From positions 8,648,207-8,712,206 of the forward strand of contig OZ007569.1 in assembly GCA_963931925.1 (NCBI GenBank): a stretch of 64,000 nt of DNA. The letters are read 5' to 3'. Positions 47,001-53,605 of the stretch are shown here, piece after piece. The notes under the pieces were generated by a model that was not told the origin of the DNA, made no database searches, and saw only the letters and a list, made by a program, of their open reading frames with translations. The position numbers and the translations under genes were made by a program. This stretch comes from Onchidella celtica (taxonomy: Eukaryota; Mollusca; Gastropoda; Systellommatophora; Onchidiidae). Each line of letters begins with the position of its first letter. The first letter of the stretch is position 1.

Positions 47001-49022
47001 TGTTTCCCTCAGAACCTTAATGATGATGGCAATGATTATATTGATGCACCAGAAGTACCTTCCAAACTACTAATGGATGGCTACGGAGGAGGAAACATTT
47101 CTATAAAACACTGACAGGAAAATCTCAGAACGTTAGGTTATAAAACATGGTGTGGAAAAGGTATGCCTCAACTTTGAAAATTGTCCTCATTGAGCATATA
47201 AGGAATGCTTACTCACATTTCATTCGTCCATCATGAACCACATTATTTAAAGGCAATTTGGTTGAAACTGCATATTTATAGGTTTTGTGGTTATTTCTTA
47301 GTTCTCGGTGCAAGTTTTGCAACTCCATCTTATTTATTTAGATTATTGATGAAAACTTTAGAGCCAGAGTGTAAACTAAATTCTCTATTGATGAATTATT
47401 CAGGTGGGAAGATCATCCTCCACACCGAGTCACTTCCCTCTCCAGAGACCCCATTAAGTTTTGTTCCCATTCTCTTTGAAGCATTATACAGGCCTGACCT
47501 GTTACAATCAGCAAATGATCGTGAAAATAAAGTTTTGCATTCAAACAAATTACAGCTTTGAAGTTTGTACTCAGCCACTGACATCGTAACCAACACTGGT
47601 TGGTGATGAAAATCCCCTGCCATTACAATGGTGATTGTAGCAGGGTTACGTTTCCAAAATGATATGAGTAATTCATGAGTTCCGAAAGGTTTTATTAAGT
47701 GGTCAATTTGTGGACAGCATTCACATAACAATGAAGTCATCAAGAATTGATGAATTTACCTTTAAGTTTAAATACCAAACACAAATAAAAAATGAAAAAT
47801 ATTGATATAAAAACAAATCAAAAACAAAACCAAAAAACAACAACATAAAATGAAAATACAGAAAAAATACCAAAATACCGAAATAAAAACAAAATGCCCT
47901 CACCTCCCCCCCCCCCTCACTTGTATAAAGCCTGAGCTTATAAAAAATATGTTTCCCTCAGAACCTTAATGCACCAAAGCAAAACTGTTCTTCATGCTTA
48001 AATCTATACTGAACAAATAATGACCTCATTAAACATGTCACATTACTGTGTCCTGATCTGTCACCACTGAAAACTGACATGTCAGTGATTTTCTCTTTTT
48101 ACTTTGAGAGGATATTTTGTGTCTTTGTTTTCAAAGGAAAAAAAAAGGTTTATAAGATTGACTTTGGCATAAAGCTGGACACGAAAGATTGTATGGATGT
48201 GCATTTTCCCATTTTCCCTCTTTGCTTTGAATAAGAATAGGAATAATAATAATGAAGATCAGTTATTTAGCGCCCAATCCAAACAATTTGCTCTAGGCGC
48301 TTTACAGAAAGTCGTGTGCTCTCCATCTGCAACTCACTCTCTCTCTCTCTCTCACCCTCTCTCTCTGCTAGACATACATTGTATACATAGATACACACAC
48401 ATAACATACTATAAGATATATAATGCAACCACCAACATTTAGGTCGGTTGGGCAGTCAAAAGACAAAAGGGGAGGGTTCGTGGAAAAAGTCATGTATTTA
48501 TCATAATTTGTAATTTCACATAACTGGGCATCTGGATCACCAAATAAAGTGCGTGAGGGGGTGGTCTTGTACAAGTTTTTTGTTGTTGTTCCTGTTGTTG
48601 CGGTTGTTATTGTGGTATTTCTTACAAAGAGATAACAAACCTTATATAGAAATCTGGGTGAAATTTTCTGATCATGAACTTAAATGCCAGAAGTCGGCCA
48701 GTTCTTCACCACCTGCTACTGCTTGCTATGTGATAGACTTGTAAGGGGGGGAGATAATTGTTAAATTGATTCTTTTACCCACTGACTGCTTTGCATGAAG
48801 ATTGTCATTGCATTTAATTATTATTTTAACCAATTATAACTTGATTTTGCAGCTATTAACTGTGCCTGCCTGGTTTATGATGGAAGACTTGTCATCAACG
48901 CCAGTTTTCACACCAATGATGTTGCAGTACGTGCGGCAGGACCTCTGACCAAGTTCCAACGTAAATACCACTGTGATCCCTGGAGCCATGAGAACTTCAA
49001 CTCCAAGGAAGTCGGTATCGCG
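22923..49022 (+). CDS. CFAP61: Cilia- and flagella-associated protein 61 (24 coding exons, C-terminus not found)
   Basis: Twenty-four exons join into 1,024 codons with every phase consistent. The order and motifs follow the vertebrate protein from RTESLDAPHIIRLVEPWTEK at the N-terminus to LVYDGRLVINASFHTNDVAV near residue 980. Residues about 1-260 and 378-618 form the CFAP61 N-terminal region, related to acetyltransferase folds. About 265-385 is a Pro/Glu/Ser-rich linker. About 679-1024 is a Rossmann-type dinucleotide-binding region with VVVGASDAG (residues 686-694) and PYDHLVLCTG (780-789). FAP61/CFAP61 belongs to the calmodulin- and spoke-associated complex at the base of radial spoke 3, and loss impairs ciliary or sperm motility. 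The vertebrate protein is about 1,237 residues, so roughly 250 C-terminal residues are unaccounted for. The gene spans more than 26 kb and its introns are rich in mobile elements. Confidence 0.95.
23530..23674 (+). CDS. CFAP61: CFAP61 coding exon 2
   Basis: Residues 49-97. It encodes EKAVLAITLCNKDEEIMGFA then AFLDFPN, the best-conserved N-terminal block. Acceptor TTTCAG, donor GTATTT. The following 3.9-kb intron holds the nested transposons. Confidence 0.95.
24015..26529. mobile_element. 2,515-bp element with 309-bp terminal inverted repeats
   Basis: The arms 24015-24323 and 26221-26529 are inverse copies of equal length and nearly identical (one mismatch noticed). The ends TGTCATGATTCAG and CTGAATCATGACA are flanked by the 5-bp direct repeat ATGCG (24010-24014 and 26530-26534). 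The interior has no transposase; it contains a 46-bp tandem array and three copies of CATAATCGGTT. TGT...ACA ends are seen in Ginger-type transposons, but the family is not settled. It is inserted inside the piggyBac-like element. Confidence 0.85.
25151..25335 (+). repeat. 46-bp tandem repeat, 4 copies
   Basis: The unit contains CACGCAGTGTCCTCTGTTAC and CACTGCAAAATATCTC. The first three copies are nearly identical; the last is diverged and spaced by two extra bases. It lies inside the long-TIR element. The Cys/His-containing open frames across it simply translate the repeat. Confidence 0.9.
26586..26882 (+). pseudogene. Truncated piggyBac transposase N-terminus (98 codons)
   Basis: MSDSDSDVDPDMDIPAVF, then an Asp/Glu-rich stretch DDDSEDDFEGFDLIDVVFDG, resembles the acidic N-terminal tail of piggyBac transposases. 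The frame stops after 98 codons and no catalytic domain follows before the element's right end at 27404. It is the residue of an internally deleted transposon and is not expected to be active. The match is by composition and location rather than by a defined domain. Confidence 0.55.
27614..27764 (+). CDS. CFAP61: CFAP61 coding exon 3
   Basis: Residues 98-147: LNTLFLHYFVSKKEYAMGCA, QEIIRTAFNAVPDLHFLFML. Acceptor TTGCAG. The donor GTTGGA is weak but keeps the phase. Confidence 0.95.
28171..28294 (+). CDS. CFAP61: CFAP61 coding exon 4
   Basis: Residues 148-188, ending VLFVCKRHEHVPVLHIRQA. Acceptor ATTTTAG, donor GTGAGT. The first half is poorly conserved, so the acceptor rests on phase agreement with exon 3. 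Confidence 0.85.
29157..29289 (+). CDS. CFAP61: CFAP61 coding exon 5
   Basis: Residues 189-233: VEDHDDLTPIFNRQSDMLQN then TYGDYFLAELIEAQD, very highly conserved. Donor GTAAAC. Confidence 0.97.
29362..29500. mobile_element. Palindromic MITE-like element
   Basis: GCAAAAACAAAGG...TTGCAAAGCCTTGTGAAAG...ATGATACAGAAA is followed by its approximate inverse (TTTCTGTATCATTT...GGCTTTGCAA...CTTTTTGCC). A related half is seen near 61373-61425 and weaker ones near 37385 and 37560, suggesting a small family. Confidence 0.6.
29512..29592 (+). repeat. Dispersed repeat, copy 2
   Basis: Counterpart of 12352-12436, same orientation, few differences. It abuts the palindromic element at 29362-29500. Confidence 0.75.
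29990..30194. mobile_element. Possible small piggyBac-type MITE
   Basis: TTAA at 29986-29989 is followed by CCCTTT; AAAGGG is followed by TTAA at 30195-30198. The inverse match is only about six bases, so this could be chance. It recalls the better-supported CCCTTT ends of the element at 23818-27404. Confidence 0.35.
30377..30545 (+). CDS. CFAP61: CFAP61 coding exon 6
   Basis: Residues 234-289: YGFMSISTDVNLDLLNECFE, then LIPFNGLKKPHPDDD, then a proline-rich run that opens the linker. Confidence 0.93.
31163..31303 (+). CDS. CFAP61: CFAP61 coding exon 7 (linker)
   Basis: Residues 290-336, rich in Glu, Ser, Gly and Asp (SNSGKGGDGESSKEHSQ). It is not conserved in sequence; identified by acceptor (AATGTCAG), donor (GTTAGT) and unbroken phase with its neighbours. 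Confidence 0.8.
31630..32305 (+). mobile_element. 5'-truncated LINE (reverse transcriptase C-terminus)
   Basis: Translates as FQKQAVRIVLKKKKSEH, KLHWIPVKLQIRYKIVLWCY, then APHIWNSLLKSLQ, the typical C-terminal end of CR1/L2-type LINE reverse transcriptases. It ends in a conserved tail (TGTAAAGTGCCTAGAGC, then GGGCACTATA) and a TTATTA-rich repeat. Same strand as CFAP61, in intron 7. The open frame is partly preserved but lacks the catalytic core. Confidence 0.8.
32697..32818 (+). CDS. CFAP61: CFAP61 coding exon 8 (linker)
   Basis: Residues 337-377, charged linker ending ETAAAMEKS. Acceptor TTTCAG, donor GTATGT. Phase 0 out. Confidence 0.8.
33031..33268. mobile_element. MITE with CCATAAAGTG ends
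   Basis: CCATCCATAAAGTG near 33033 and CACTTTATGGAC near 33257 are inverse ends; C-rich runs lie just inside. The pattern recalls short elements with TCCATAAAGT-type ends that are frequent in invertebrate genomes. No target duplication was fixed. In CFAP61 intron 8. Confidence 0.5.
33418..33548 (+). CDS. CFAP61: CFAP61 coding exon 9
   Basis: Residues 378-420. GAPNAFSIQLFCIAEQYEMR marks the return to conserved sequence after the linker. Confidence 0.93.
34204..34312 (+). CDS. CFAP61: CFAP61 coding exon 10
   Basis: Residues 421-457: FSKFPDRDFCIITVPHMVPE then FPLIQNFV. Donor GTAAGC. Confidence 0.95.
34460..34625 (+). mobile_element. LINE 3' end fragment
   Basis: Translates as GKTWNNVKRLGHDREGWKVF then VGGLYPDPG and a stop, followed by a (GAT)n tail. 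The 'TW..VKRL..DR..W..FV..L' pattern is the C-terminus of RTE/jockey-like LINE polyproteins. 5'-truncated, in CFAP61 intron 10. Confidence 0.7.
34855..34925 (+). CDS. CFAP61: CFAP61 coding exon 11
   Basis: A 71-bp exon, residues 458-480, encoding LPQELYVFHRSGLL. Acceptor TTCCAG, donor GTAAGT. Confidence 0.95.
35944..36070 (+). CDS. CFAP61: CFAP61 coding exon 12
   Basis: Residues 481-523: NFKVRPACTSDYDSVVKLVE, then ILQDLKQYNKVRRDP. It resembles an acetyltransferase-fold N-terminal strand and helix. Confidence 0.95.
36440..36517 (+). CDS. CFAP61: CFAP61 coding exon 13
   Basis: 78 bp, phase 0-0, residues 524-549: AYAAECQGQIVGIAVIRREE. Confidence 0.95.
36973..37110 (+). CDS. CFAP61: CFAP61 coding exon 14
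   Basis: Residues 550-595: EIEYIRSHYNIEDFIYYNHH then GHLHHFVLNPVFSHLTKHF. The acceptor CATCAAG is less typical, but the flanking homology is continuous. Confidence 0.95.
37939..38007 (+). CDS. CFAP61: CFAP61 coding exon 15
   Basis: 69 bp, residues 596-618: EIFRQAQKTCLYYPLYPPFT. Acceptor TTTTCCAG, donor GTAATC. Confidence 0.95.
38390..39030 (+). mobile_element. 5'-truncated LINE (reverse transcriptase C-terminus)
   Basis: Intact frame from about 38411 to 38875: SRLDYCNSLLAGLQEEKISK, LQRAQNCAARLVLGKSRY, LHWLPVKARIEYKIALMCF, IGPTIWNSLPISLR. These are standard CR1/L2/jockey-group motifs. A GT microsatellite, then TAAAGCGCCTTGAGGC, GGCGCTATATAAAT and a (TTA)n tail end the element. It lies in CFAP61 intron 15 in sense. 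The catalytic YxDD part is missing. Confidence 0.88.
39338..39517 (+). CDS. CFAP61: CFAP61 coding exon 16
   Basis: Residues 619-678: LNALVPVRLRRQIDYPPEGL, GINGPSDRVL, YALNHINRKLVLEPK. Acceptor CATTAG, phase 0-0. Confidence 0.95.
39951..40027 (+). CDS. CFAP61: CFAP61 coding exon 17 (Rossmann motif)
   Basis: Residues 679-703: INARIVVVGASDAGMAYLET. VVVGASDAG is a glycine-rich dinucleotide-binding loop; the usual GxGxxG is GxSxxG here, as is common for the family. Confidence 0.95.
40898..40996 (+). CDS. CFAP61: CFAP61 coding exon 18
   Basis: Residues 704-736: HLRFNNITLISPHGLPGDLP. The later donor GTGAGC is chosen over an internal GTGAAA because only it keeps phase with exon 19. Confidence 0.93.
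41718..41835 (+). repeat. GTGAGTTGTGAACTG minisatellite
   Basis: About six to seven copies of a 19-26 bp unit built on GTGAGTTGTG...AACTG; the first two copies carry an extra TGTTGTGTG block. Confidence 0.85.
41862..42045 (+). mobile_element. LINE/SINE 3' tail
   Basis: A GA-rich stretch, then TGTAAAGCGCATAGAGC, ATGCGCTATATAAATGC, then (TTA)n: the same tail family as at 32220-32305 and 38965-39030, here without any reverse transcriptase. In CFAP61 intron 18. Confidence 0.7.
42373..42459 (+). CDS. CFAP61: CFAP61 coding exon 19
   Basis: Residues 737-765: YCFTPDEYSKMALRTWVNVV, YGKMTAIN. Acceptor TGTTTCAG, donor GTGAAC. Confidence 0.95.
42809..42828 (+). repeat. Short telomere-like repeat
   Basis: TTAACCCTAACCCTAAC is about two and a half copies of the animal telomere hexamer, next to an ATT microsatellite. 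A GGTTAGGGTTAGGG stretch also occurs at about 28428-28443. Both are too short to indicate a former telomere. Confidence 0.5.
42967..43223 (+). CDS. CFAP61: CFAP61 coding exon 20
   Basis: The largest exon, residues 766-851. VPYDHLVLCTGKQYQVPCPT corresponds to the second dinucleotide-fold motif seen in FAD/NAD oxidoreductase-like proteins. It ends HILKTN with donor GTGAGT. Confidence 0.96.
43285..43560 (+). mobile_element. Decayed LINE C-terminal fragment
   Basis: One frame reads MDDIIEWTGRSFGQTKALAH then IHDR and, after a stop, RLVGCCSIMQCLYNPGG, resembling the 'W.DD...WTG......LA.DR..WR' end of LINE polyproteins. Internal stops show decay. In CFAP61 intron 20. Confidence 0.65.
43918..44030 (+). 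CDS. CFAP61: CFAP61 coding exon 21
   Basis: Residues 852-889: KIVIYGRTLDCYTCVQALLK, GVPGSNIAFVQPP, a second small nucleotide-binding-like strand and turn. Confidence 0.95.
45627..45812 (+). CDS. CFAP61: CFAP61 coding exon 22
   Basis: 186 bp, phase 0-0, residues 890-951: SFTCFNNPVIDEEVKNCIQA, then VQMHYDCYLANWNDEE. Confidence 0.95.
45942..46000 (+). mobile_element. Possible Helitron 5' end
   Basis: TCTTATAATAATACAAGCTG followed by CCCGG...CCCGGG, after an A/T-rich target, looks like the 5' terminus of non-autonomous Helitrons. A matching 3' end was not found in this intron, so the extent is unknown. Confidence 0.35.
46762..46810 (+). CDS. CFAP61: CFAP61 coding exon 23
   Basis: The shortest exon at 49 bp, residues 952-967: ALFCFFKKEVDFDAFT. 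Acceptor CGACAG, donor GTAAAC. Confidence 0.93.
46967..47022 (+). repeat. 56-bp direct repeat, copy 1
   Basis: Identical by eye to 47916-47971, in the same orientation: CACTTGTATAAAGCCTGAGC ... CAGAACCTTAATG. About 0.95 kb separates the copies. Confidence 0.9.
47916..47971 (+). repeat. 56-bp direct repeat, copy 2
   Basis: Counterpart of 46967-47022. It directly follows a C-rich run. Confidence 0.9.
48247..48370 (-). mobile_element. LINE/SINE 3' tail, inverted
   Basis: On the minus strand: GA-rich repeat, GTTGCAGATGGAGAGCAC, TGTAAAGCGCCTAGAGC, GGGCGCTAAATAACTG, then ATT repeats. Close to the tail of the LINE at 31630-32305. In CFAP61 intron 23, antisense. Confidence 0.75.
48853..49022 (+). 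CDS. CFAP61: CFAP61 coding exon 24 (last recognised)
   Basis: Residues 968-1024: CLVYDGRLVINASFHTNDVA, then WSHENFNSKEVGIA, ending in phase 0 at GTAAGT. The vertebrate protein continues at this junction with an LAAAMLHLFDP-type segment that I could not find downstream. Confidence 0.95.
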
Positions 49023-49288
49023 GTAAGTCGAACACGTGTGGCTGGTCACTGGTTTACCTCCTGGCTCGGCAAGCACTCACTGTCAGAGATCTGTTGTAAT
49101 ATTCCACTTACATTTGTTTTTCAATATTTTCATCATACCAAAACCATCTTCATGGAAGCTCCAAATATCTGTGGTTGGCTGTGGTCAGATGAGAGATATA
49201 TATCCAGCTTGATACAGATTTACAGCATCTACTGATGTGCTTGGCTGTGCAGAAATGTGAAATTACCTAACTTGGTTTTGTCTTTCAG

Positions 49289-49339
49289 TGTACACTTTTC
49301 CCTGATCTGTATGGCTATTTAGAGTATCCCAGCCAGTAA
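49289..49339 (+). CDS. CFAP61: Possible alternative last exon of CFAP61
   Basis: The acceptor TTTTGTCTTTCAG is followed in phase by 16 codons (CTLFPDLYGYLEYPSQ) and TAA; an AATAAA lies at about 49487. If used it would end the protein at 1,040 residues, missing the C-terminal region. The residues do not match the conserved continuation, so this may be a chance acceptor or a short isoform. Confidence 0.25.
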   Translation, partial: CTLFPDLYGYLEYPSQ

Positions 49340-51810
49340 TCCTATGGAAATCCAAGGCATAGAATATTGACGTCAAGTGTACACATTGTCGCGATGTGGG
49401 TTAGATGGGGAGAATTCGACTGACACTCTTTCGAGGTCCGCTCCCACAATCGACGAACACAAAAAAATACTTGCACTCTAAAAACTAAATAAATCAATTG
49501 CTTTGATTTTTAGCAGAACTGTAGGGCAGTTTAATTACAGGAATTAATGTAACAAATATAATTATAAATATAAATATCAATTCAAAGGCAACTGAATCTA
49601 ACTAATGAAACTACAGCTTTCTATAAAGACTAACTTATTCACTCTAACTACTTGCAGATCATATGAGTTATATGCCAAATAGAATCCACGCACGTGGCGA
49701 CGGATATAACAGTTTAAATTCTATTAATTCAATGAGACATGTTATGATATGGACATTTCCTCTAGACACGCCATGGAGAATGCTTGTACAACCATGCGTT
49801 GTCTGGCGGTAGCTCTGAAACTGTCTTCAAAAGTAAGTAGAACGGTTCACTTTCATCATTACAAATTAGTATGGACTCTCACCATGAGGCCCTCACTAGG
49901 AGTGAGAGCGCTGGATGTAAACGCTGTGGGTTCATATCAAACCAAGTAGCTTAGGCTCTGGAGCTTTAAATCAGGCTCCTCACAATATGGACTGCTCAAC
50001 TGCGTCTTAAATGTCTCTCATCTGGCTGAGGACTATCGCCGTCCACCTCGTAAATGGATTGTCTACATGTGGCATCTATCTAAGCTCTGCACGGGTTTAA
50101 ATACTAAAGCTATGTCTCGACCTTCCGTCTAGATTCATACATTTGATTGGTGCAACCACCTCTAGCTCAGCTGCCGAACCGAGTTATTTTAAGTAACAGC
50201 CCTACGCAACGACCTTGGGTCGACATCAAAGGTCGAATCACTCAAGACAATAAAATGTAATTTTATAGCAATAAATTCTTAACATGTTCAAAACCCCGAG
50301 CTTTTACTCTGGATCACGGTATTTTCTGTACGTCAACAGACGTCTCAATAACATTTAATTCCTACTCACCCCTTCCCTCTCTACTAAACCTAGTTCAAAA
50401 CACGAGATATAAAAAGTGCTCAGTCATGCACACCTACGCTGTCCGTCTATCCTTCCCCACACCTTCTGTCTATCTATTAGGAAAAAAAACTGTTCAAAAC
50501 AAATTGTTTACGAGACCAAGTTATGCTGGCTCGCACAATAATTACGTTTGTAAAAATTACTCACTGCTCTCTCACAAAAATTTACTCAGTGGAAACATTT
50601 ATGAATCAAATCTGTTCTTGACACACATAGAAATGACACTGTTCCTATGTAGATCTGCTGGTTACGATAACGTACCGACATTGATTTGATGTAGGGAATG
50701 TGCCCTACAGTAATCTTACCAATCTTATGGAAACCTATATCAGATTGACGTAGTGATTCTGGCTGGGATGAGCAGAGAAAGATAGATCACTTCTGAGAAA
50801 TTGTGAAACTAGATCAGTGGGGTAAACAAGAATTCAGAAGAGGCCATCTGCACTATTGAAAGTGTGACGATCAATCTGCTGAGGTTTCTGCATACTTTGT
50901 GGTTGATTGAAACTGTAAAAAGCTGTGTCAATAAGCTCTTTCTCCCATTGAAAATGAACAAACATCCATTGTTGTTTACTGTACTGATCTACTTTTACCC
51001 CAGTGCTGGGCTGGTTCGCTGGATCTCACAAGTTCACCACTGCAGTCGACCAATAGTTCACTACTGCAGTCGACCAATAGTTATTTCTCTCGTTACCTAC
51101 ATACTCTTTGAATACACCGAAGTTGACATAAATGCTGTTTGTGTTAGTGTAGCAATTTTAGGATACCTTCCACCAGACAGGAAACCCCAATTTATTTTGA
51201 TAAGGTCAAAATTACTCAAAAGGAACAAAGTTAATCAGTTATACATGTACATATATATGTCAGTCCTGTGAGAAAACTGTAAACAGCAGGTAATTTTTGT
51301 TGTAGTCTCAGCAGTTTGTCAGAACGTTTGAGACATGACAAAAAGAATGGCCATAATAATTTACAGCTGAGGCAAAACCCCCATGAAGTCTTAGAATGTC
51401 AGCTGAGATGTGGACTGTAAATAGAAAGTGGGTTTACCTAGGGCTATAATTAACTTTCATAGGGTCTGTTGCAAATATCTAAGGGCCTCGTAACTAGATT
51501 AGTATCACTGCAATTGGTTGTTTGACGTAGGAACTGTTTGTTCCATTTTCTCATGCATCTTCTTATAATCAAATGGACGAAAGAAATAAGAAACATTTCT
51601 CTGGCAAGGCAAGTGATAGAAAACAATATTTGAAAAGCATCGGGGAATAGGAGCTTGTGGGACCAGTTCATTTAGGTTGTGGATATTCTAGATATGGAAG
51701 AAGAATGCAGAATTGGAATAATGAATATAACATGTCTGATAACAAATATTCCTGATACATAAACAGACAGCACAAGAAGCTAAGAAAAATAGATTAGAAA
51801 AAAAAAACTG
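49340..51810. other. No exon recognised (CFAP61 intron 24 or 3' flank)
   Basis: I looked for the missing CFAP61 C-terminal motifs (a YKG..IQGG segment, a DLYSY segment) and saw none. Contains the dispersed repeat at 50666-50765 and a local 22-bp duplication (CACTGCAGTCGACCAATAGTT-type) at about 51039-51083. Otherwise AT-rich and featureless. Confidence 0.45.
50666..50765 (+). repeat. Dispersed repeat, copy 2
   Basis: Counterpart of 7790-7890, same orientation and diverged. Confidence 0.5.
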
Positions 51811-51893
51811 TCATGCTGCAGCTAGGGAATTGAACCTGAAACCGTCTTGTTCCTGGTGAATGCTCTACCAATCAAACGATCAGGCAGTCAGCA
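51811..51893 (-). mobile_element. tRNA-like SINE fragment
   Basis: On the minus strand, TTTGATTGGTAGAGC resembles an A box/D arm and GGTTCAATTCC (51826-51836) a B box, separated by a tRNA-like spacing. The stretch does not form a clean acceptor stem, so I call it a tRNA-derived repeat or tRNA pseudogene rather than a tRNA gene. Confidence 0.5.
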
Positions 51894-52734
51894 AAACATG
51901 TCATTGTATTCAAATGAACTTGGTGTCCCAAAAAAAACAGCCCTTTGATATTTCATTAACTTTTTATTATATCCGTAAGGTAGACTAACTCTCTAAGTGC
52001 TGCTTTTATCTGACAAACCCCAGATCCCTGCCCACCTACTTACTACACAGTTGGGAAAGACCAAATGCAAAAACCTAGCAAATGTAGCAGCTGGGATGGG
52101 TCTCATCATCCTCATCATCTTCACCATCACGGTTATCATCAGTCCAAAAGGAAATTTTCATAATCAGTAATATCTATCATATCAATCATGCAGCATTGTC
52201 AGCCAAGCATCCTGCTTCAAAGACCTCTCTCCACTTATCTGCATGCATATCTCACACATTTATTCCTTGCTGCCGGTGTACCATTGGCTTATTCACCCAG
52301 CTTTCCAGGGGATGTCTTAATTCATTAGTTCAGGTCCCCAATGGTCTATTTCCTACATATCAAGGGGTATTCGCCATATTGTTGTGTGCGACAGTTTGCC
52401 AACTTTGTGGCTTAGTCATGAAAGTGGTCCTCTCACTCCTAATTTTATAACGTGTAAGTGTCATTCCAATCGCTTGAAAACTTTTCCAGATATATGTTTA
52501 TGGCGTATTGTTGTATGCGTTTTAGCCTTTTTGCCGACCAAATTACAATCCTCGTTTTCTCCAGAAGGCCAAAATGAACATACAACAATATGGCAAATAC
52601 CCGAGCAAATTTTGTCTGGTCGCCATCTGTGACATGAATCCATTACACGAGACAGTCAAAACTAATGGGGTTGTAATCCCAGCTATTCTATTTGACTAGT
52701 ACTGAGGTACCCATCGCTGCTAGGGATAAACCTG

Positions 52735-53296
52735 CTCCCCCTCTCCTCTCCCCCCTCCCCACCGTCCAGTCCCCTCTTAAGTTTCTCTTCTACTCCCCTC
52801 ACTTTCTCTTCCCTCTTCTCCTCTCTTCCCCATGCCTTCCCTCTCTCCTCTCTTCCCCATGCCTTCCCTCTCTCCTCTCTTCCCTATGCCTTCCCTCTCT
52901 CCTCTCTTCCCCATGCCTTCCCTCTCTCCTCTCTTCCCCATGCCTTCCCTCTCTCCTCTCTTCCCCATGCCTTCCCTCTCTCCTCTCTTCCCCATGCCTT
53001 CCCTCTCTCCTCTCTTCCCCATGCCTTCCCTCTCTCCTCTCTTCCCCATGCCTTCCCTCTTTCCTCTCTTCCCCATGCCTTCCCTCTCTCCTCTCTTCCC
53101 CATGCCTTCCCTCTCTCCTCTCTTCCCCATGCCTTCCCTCTCCCTGTCTTCCCTCCTCACCCTGTCTTCCTTCCTCCTTCCCCTGTCCTCTCCTCCCCTT
53201 CCCCCGTCTCTTCCCTCACCTCCCCTGTCCCCTTTCCTCTCCCACCCCCCCCCCTTCACCCCCCTATTCCCTCCCCTTTCCCCGTCTTTGTTTTTT
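52735..53296 (+). repeat. Long pyrimidine tract containing a 27-bp minisatellite
   Basis: About 560 bases are almost entirely C and T. At 52818-53143 a 27-bp unit (CCATGCCTTCCCTCTCTCCT + CTCTTCC) repeats about 12 times, nearly perfectly, giving nine-residue periodic frames on both strands that are not genes. A polypurine/polypyrimidine mirror-like tract of this length can form triplex DNA. Confidence 0.93.
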
Positions 53297-53469
53297 CTTA
53301 AATTCTTGTTTAGACCACATGGCTAAAGTAACGCTGCATCACCTCGCACCAATTTTGATTCACTCTCCCGTGGAGCGCAAGCGTACAGGACTTGAAGAGA
53401 ACATCAATATGTCAATGGCTAAGATCTATGGCTCTGCGGGCTTCACAGTATTTAGTGTATCAGCTGGCA

Positions 53470-53605
53470 TATCTTGAGAGGTCCATTCACAGGGGCAAAT
53501 TGGTACCGGTACCAAACGATAGATATTGGTCAGTAGAAGACAGGTATATATGTGAGAACAGTCTCAGATCGGTAGCTTTTAGAAGTTATCAACTGTCAAA
53601 GTTGT
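53470..53605 (+). repeat. Dispersed repeat, copy 1
   Basis: Shares GGGGCAAATTG.TACCGGTACC, AAACGATA and TCAGATCGGTAG with 55685-55805 in the same order. The left boundary reads GGTCCA in both. Class unknown. Confidence 0.7.

Noticed and set aside
52692..53477. A 261-codon frame with a repeated nine-residue block
   Set aside because: It is the 27-bp minisatellite in a pyrimidine tract, with equally long frames on the opposite strand.
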